Source of the DNA: Algoriphagus pacificus
GTDB lineage: Bacteria > Bacteroidota > Bacteroidia > Cytophagales > Cyclobacteriaceae
Reading direction: 5' to 3'
Assembly (NCBI RefSeq): GCF_017254845.1
Contig: NZ_JAFKCU010000001.1
Location: 390,950 to 454,949, forward strand
Length of the DNA stretch: 64,000 bases
The notes below the pieces were generated by a model. That model ran no database searches. It saw nothing but the letters and a program-made list of their open reading frames with translations, and was not told where the DNA came from. Positions 61,701 to 64,000 of the stretch are shown one piece after another (within the stretch, counting starts at the first letter, position 1; the number at the start of each line of letters is the position of its first letter). The translations under genes were made by a program, and so were the position numbers.

Positions 61701-64000
61701 CTGCAGTTGCTCCTGGATATGCTATCTCAGAACTTACTTCAGGATTCAATTGGAACAACACATATGCTCCTGGCTCTCTTACCGCTGCAAAGTTGAAGTC
61801 TCCAGATTCCCATTGCTCATTTACAAATCTCCATCCTGGCCACTGGCTACCATATCCACCTGGTAAAGTATCCGCACCTGGGAACAACATGTACCCTTCC
61901 AATGGAATATTTTCAAATCTGATGATCTCCTGATCATTGCTATCATACCAGATCATAGTCAATGGTGCAGGGTTTCCTGGAGCCAAGTCTTGAAGGTTAA
62001 AGTTTGCTGGCTCTAGCAACCATCTTAGATATGGTGCATCCAGCTCACAATAAGATTCAATCTCATCGATAATAAGGACTGGCTCAACAACTGCAGTGAT
62101 GATTGCCTCATCATAGTTTGCAGAGTTACCATTTTCAGTAATTCTATAAGTCAATTGGTAAGTACCTGCTGTAGCATTTGCTGCAATGGTAATTACTCCA
62201 TTAGCATCTACAGTCAACACTCCTTCTGGATCTGGAATCACTGTAGTCAATGTGACATTTCCAGGATTTGCGGCTCCTCCCATATAGGAGTCGTTGTCGA
62301 AGGCATTGATAGTAGCTACTCCACCTGTTATAGTATAAGTACCTGCGTCATCGTCATTGGCAATGATTTCATTAAACAATGCTTCAGCAGTTGCCTGGTC
62401 AGGATCGGATACAACTTCATCTTCTCCAAAATATCCAGTGGCTGTTGCAATGTTTGTTACAGAACCATTAGTCAAATCCTCCTGAACTACTGTGTAGCTT
62501 GCAGTTAATGTAATTGATTCGTTTGGAGCCAATTCAGTTTCAGCTGCAGCTGGTATTCCAGGTACTTTATCATCACTTACTGTGAATGGACCATCAAGTG
62601 TCACATTACCAGTGTTTGTAACGATGTATTGATATTCAACCACGTTACCCACTAAACTATATGGATCTCCGCTTAGAATTGATTTAGCAATTGATAGTTC
62701 TGGTGTTTGAGTGAAACACTCAACTACAGAATCAACATCTCTTGCAATCACAATATATTCTGCAATTGGATTTTCAGATCCTGGCTCAGACTGTTCCTCA
62801 AGATATTCTCTTGCTTCAGCGAAAGCAGTGTTTTCATAGCATTCACCGTCAAGCAAATCTTGAGTGATTTCAACATTCACAGTGAATGTCTCAAATGCCA
62901 TTGGCGCCAGTTCTGCTATAGTCCAGTTATCACCAGTGGTCTCATCTTCCACATAGATATCATACAAGGTCACATTACCTGTATTCTCAACCTTGATTTC
63001 GAAACTTAATTCTCCACCTAGCTCATCGTCATTAGAGATAAGAGTTTTGGTAAGGTCAAGGGATGGGTTCTGACACAAATCAACCTGTGTTTCATTATCA
63101 GTGTCAACTGAATCACCAGATAGATCATCTACAGTCATTCCATCACCATAGGTAGCAGTAACTTCTGCTTGATTGTTAATGAACCTTGTATCAGTATCTT
63201 CCTGAGTAATCACATATTCTGCAGTGTAAGTAGCAGTCTCTCCAGGCAACAAAGTACCCTCTGTATTACTTATGCTACTGCTTACAAACATTACTGCTCC
63301 CAATGTTCCTGTTCCAGTGAAGTGATAAGTTTCATCAACTATCACATTTTCCAAAGTCACGTTTCCAGTATTGGTTACCACAAATGTGTAGGTCACTACA
63401 TCACCAGTGTCATAGCAATCATCTTCAGAATCAACAGATGCTGATTTCACTATTGCAATGCCTGGTTGTTGACAAAGATCTACTTGAGTTTCATTATCAG
63501 TGTCAACAGAATCACCAGATAGATCATCCACAGTTATTCCATCACCATGGGTAGCAGTAACTTCTGCTTGGTTGTTAATGAACCTTGTATCAGTATCTTC
63601 TTGAGTAATCACATATTCTGCAGTGTATGTAGCAGTCTCTCCAGGCAACAAAGTACCCTCTGTATTACTTATGCTACTGCTTACAAACATTACTGCTCCC
63701 AATGTTCCTGTTCCAGTGAAGTGATAAGTTTCATCAACCATCACATTTTCCAAGGTCACGTTTCCAGTATTGGTTACCACAAATGTGTAGGTCACTACAT
63801 CACCTGTGTCATAGCAATCGTCTTCAGAATCAACAGATGCTGATTTCACGATAGCGATGCTAGGAGTCTGGATCGCATCCACCGTCTCGGTGTCTGTATT
63901 CGAGGTCACTCCGTTGCCACTTGCGCTTGCAACGTTGGTAACAAAGCCTGCATCCAAGTCAGCCTGGCTAATAACATAGCTGCCTGTCGCCGTCACACTC
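58786..64000 (-). CDS. second giant T9SS type B surface protein (5' end beyond window)
   Basis: An open frame of more than 1,737 codons that runs off the right edge; the GTG near 63996 is inside a repeat ('VTATGSYVISQADLD') and is not a start. In reading order: DUF11/DUF7507-like repeats, including two Cys-bearing units of 133 residues; two more repeats with 'NDDELGG' and Cys residues; a cadherin/Big-like segment ('NDDDAGTYTITGG', 'NAFDNDS'); a Trp/Pro-rich segment of unknown fold ('LRWLLEPANFNLQDLAPG', 'SQWPGWRFVNEQWESGDF'); further repeats; a DUF11 domain ('[17 protein letters not shown]'); and a type B gliding-motility C-terminal domain ('[12 protein letters not shown]', 'IFNRYGDH', '[10 protein letters not shown]'). 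It heads the second cassette, 12 bp before porP copy 2. Likely a T9SS-exported adhesin. Confidence 0.88.
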   Translation of the reverse strand, partial: SVTATGSYVISQADLDAGFVTNVASASGNGVTSNTDTETVDAIQTPSIAIVKSASVDSEDDCYDTGDVVTYTFVVTNTGNVTLENVMVDETYHFTGTGTLGAVMFVSSSISNTEGTLLPGETATYTAEYVITQEDTDTRFINNQAEVTATHGDGITVDDLSGDSVDTDNETQVDLCQQPGIAIVKSASVDSEDDCYDTGDVVTYTFVVTNTGNVTLENVIVDETYHFTGTGTLGAVMFVSSSISNTEGTLLPGETATYTAEYVITQEDTDTRFINNQAEVTATYGDGMTVDDLSGDSVDTDNETQVDLCQNPSLDLTKTLISNDDELGGELSFEIKVENTGNVTLYDIYVEDETTGDNWTIAELAPMAFETFTVNVEITQDLLDGECYENTAFAEAREYLEEQSEPGSENPIAEYIVIARDVDSVVECFTQTPELSIAKSILSGDPYSLVGNVVEYQYIVTNTGNVTLDGPFTVSDDKVPGIPAAAETELAPNESITLTASYTVVQEDLTNGSVTNIATATGYFGEDEVVSDPDQATAEALFNEIIANDDDAGTYTITGGVATINAFDNDSYMGGAANPGNVTLTTVIPDPEGVLTVDANGVITIAANATAGTYQLTYRITENGNSANYDEAIITAVVEPVLIIDEIESYCELDAPYLRWLLEPANFNLQDLAPGNPAPLTMIWYDSNDQEIIRFENIPLEGYMLFPGADTLPGGYGSQWPGWRFVNEQWESGDFNFAAVREPGAYVLFQLNPEVSSEIAYPGATAACNPNPNPPIAVDDDMTSIPVYSQFGFTDIVNVLDNDKLGALTGLNTTLVDITLVSESTPGALILDTNTGLVSVATGLAPGIYTLEYRICTNPNPTNCDTAVVTVLVVQPSIQVTKTVVSNDDQLGGFITYNINVTNNGTVDLSDVEVKDDLTGNTWNIPTLAQGASVNFSAQLEITQDVIEGECVTNTASATVYLPQDGEEQSTVLAEDTDSVVECVTLSPAIDIVKEANPTSVDLAGDVINYTLTVTNTGNVILNNVTVSDPLTDLLQNLGTMAPGEVRTIETSYTVTQENMDSGSILNVASVTGTSNKEVTVTDQDDATVEAVREPSIDLNKTVDLESVSREGIVLNYTLEVTNTGNVTLSSGNLVDPKTGLSLPNITLAPGEMKSFSTTYTVTLEDILSGQPILNVATVNAVDALSGTPVQAQSQATVNIQYDPAIDIVKTADKSEITAIGEEITYTLTVTNTGNAPLLNVVVSDPMLNFEEQINLFLPGQVKEYTITYTVTEEDVVGESVVNVANVTGAAPNEVIVSDQDSVEVLISIEDEPDPVPGISLIKEADVTTVSEIGQVITFTLTVTNTGEENLVNVNIVDGMINVDETIDLLAVGETVTVTGTYTVTSEDLEANTSFFNFATASGDGEISGEGVSETAFVEIGVSYNPIIANDDDFGTYFLSYGGRLGNILDNDRLNGVRPDDADVDFEFTELDGIIGLIIDENGELSLIPGVNEAREYTLKYTLREVVNPSNSDDAFVVFRLQNDQVDLSVTKTSFEAEIFEGDEFEYEIVITNGDTPATNVVVTDNLPSGVTYLSNTVTANTSGATVNATVSGTAITWTIPALAPEASITIRVRVKAGAAGTITNTVIVGSDEDDTDESNNQDDDVNEILPFHIPNVITPNNDGDNDTFEIQGLGKFVSNEITIFNRYGDHVLEQTNYKNDWNAPGQVAGTYFYVMTAVDSSGRTHEFKGWIQVIKE
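63065..63463 (-). repeat. 399-bp tandem repeat in giant 2, unit 1
   Basis: Nearly identical to the next 399 bp (133 codons); matching bases are at 63089/63488 and 63178/63577. Encodes a unit with 'KSASVDSEDDCYDTGD' and an ending 'NETQVDLCQ', so each copy carries two cysteines. Confidence 0.9.
63464..63862 (-). repeat. 399-bp tandem repeat in giant 2, unit 2
   Basis: Second unit of the 399-bp pair; differences are few (for example Val/Met in 'ENVMVDETYH' and His/Tyr in 'TATHGDG'). The next unit towards the window edge is different. Confidence 0.9.

Noticed and set aside
63994-63996. GTG as start codon of giant 2
   Set aside because: It lies inside a typical repeat ('VTATGSYVISQADLD') with the frame open to the window edge and no signal peptide.

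Overview
The window looks like the chromosome of a Bacteroidota bacterium, most likely Cytophagales (Algoriphagus/Cyclobacteriaceae-like; the order-level guess is inference). Supporting signs are type IX secretion (T9SS) sorting domains of both the A and B kind, two PorP/SprF-family genes, an Oar-like TonB-dependent receptor with a carboxypeptidase-like plug extension, genes without clear Shine-Dalgarno sites, promoter -7 elements of the TAnnTTTG type, and a moderately AT-rich base composition.

Left part (1-22.3 kb): ordinary envelope and housekeeping genes. In order they are a T9SS type A cargo protein; a GntP-family permease followed by a RidA-family protein; a convergent MltF-like lytic transglycosylase; a minus-strand operon of alpha/beta hydrolase, RND adaptor, RND pump and TolC-like channel, closed by a clear terminator; two overlapping DUF481 paralogues; an Oar-like TonB receptor; a YhhN-type lysoplasmalogenase; aspS; and an M23 peptidase-like protein whose last zinc-ligand position is Cys instead of His.

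Right part (22.3-64 kb): the unusual region. On the minus strand it carries two copies of one cassette, read in the order giant repetitive surface protein -> PorP/SprF -> PD40/double-OmpA protein. The first cassette begins with an 8,903-residue protein: signal peptide, PPC-like domain, six LamG-like modules of about 400 residues, about 53 DUF11/DUF7507-like repeats of about 107 residues, then a T9SS type B C-terminal domain. The second begins with another repeat-rich giant whose 5' end lies beyond the window. The two porP-porE pairs form a direct repeat of about 3.4 kb, 33 kb apart. The PorP proteins are identical and the PorE-like proteins nearly so, while the giants differ except in their last ~100 residues. 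Between the cassettes lie a small outer-membrane beta-barrel gene and a divergent membrane-anchored propeller/AraC-type regulator.

Reading of the system (inference): each giant is exported by T9SS through its type B tail with the neighbouring SprF-like partner, as known for SprB/SprF in Flavobacterium johnsoniae, and the OmpA-domain protein ties the machine to peptidoglycan. The secretion module is held constant while the displayed giant varies, and nested exact repeats at 321, 399, 1197, about 330 and 3400 bp suggest that length and domain content change by recombination.
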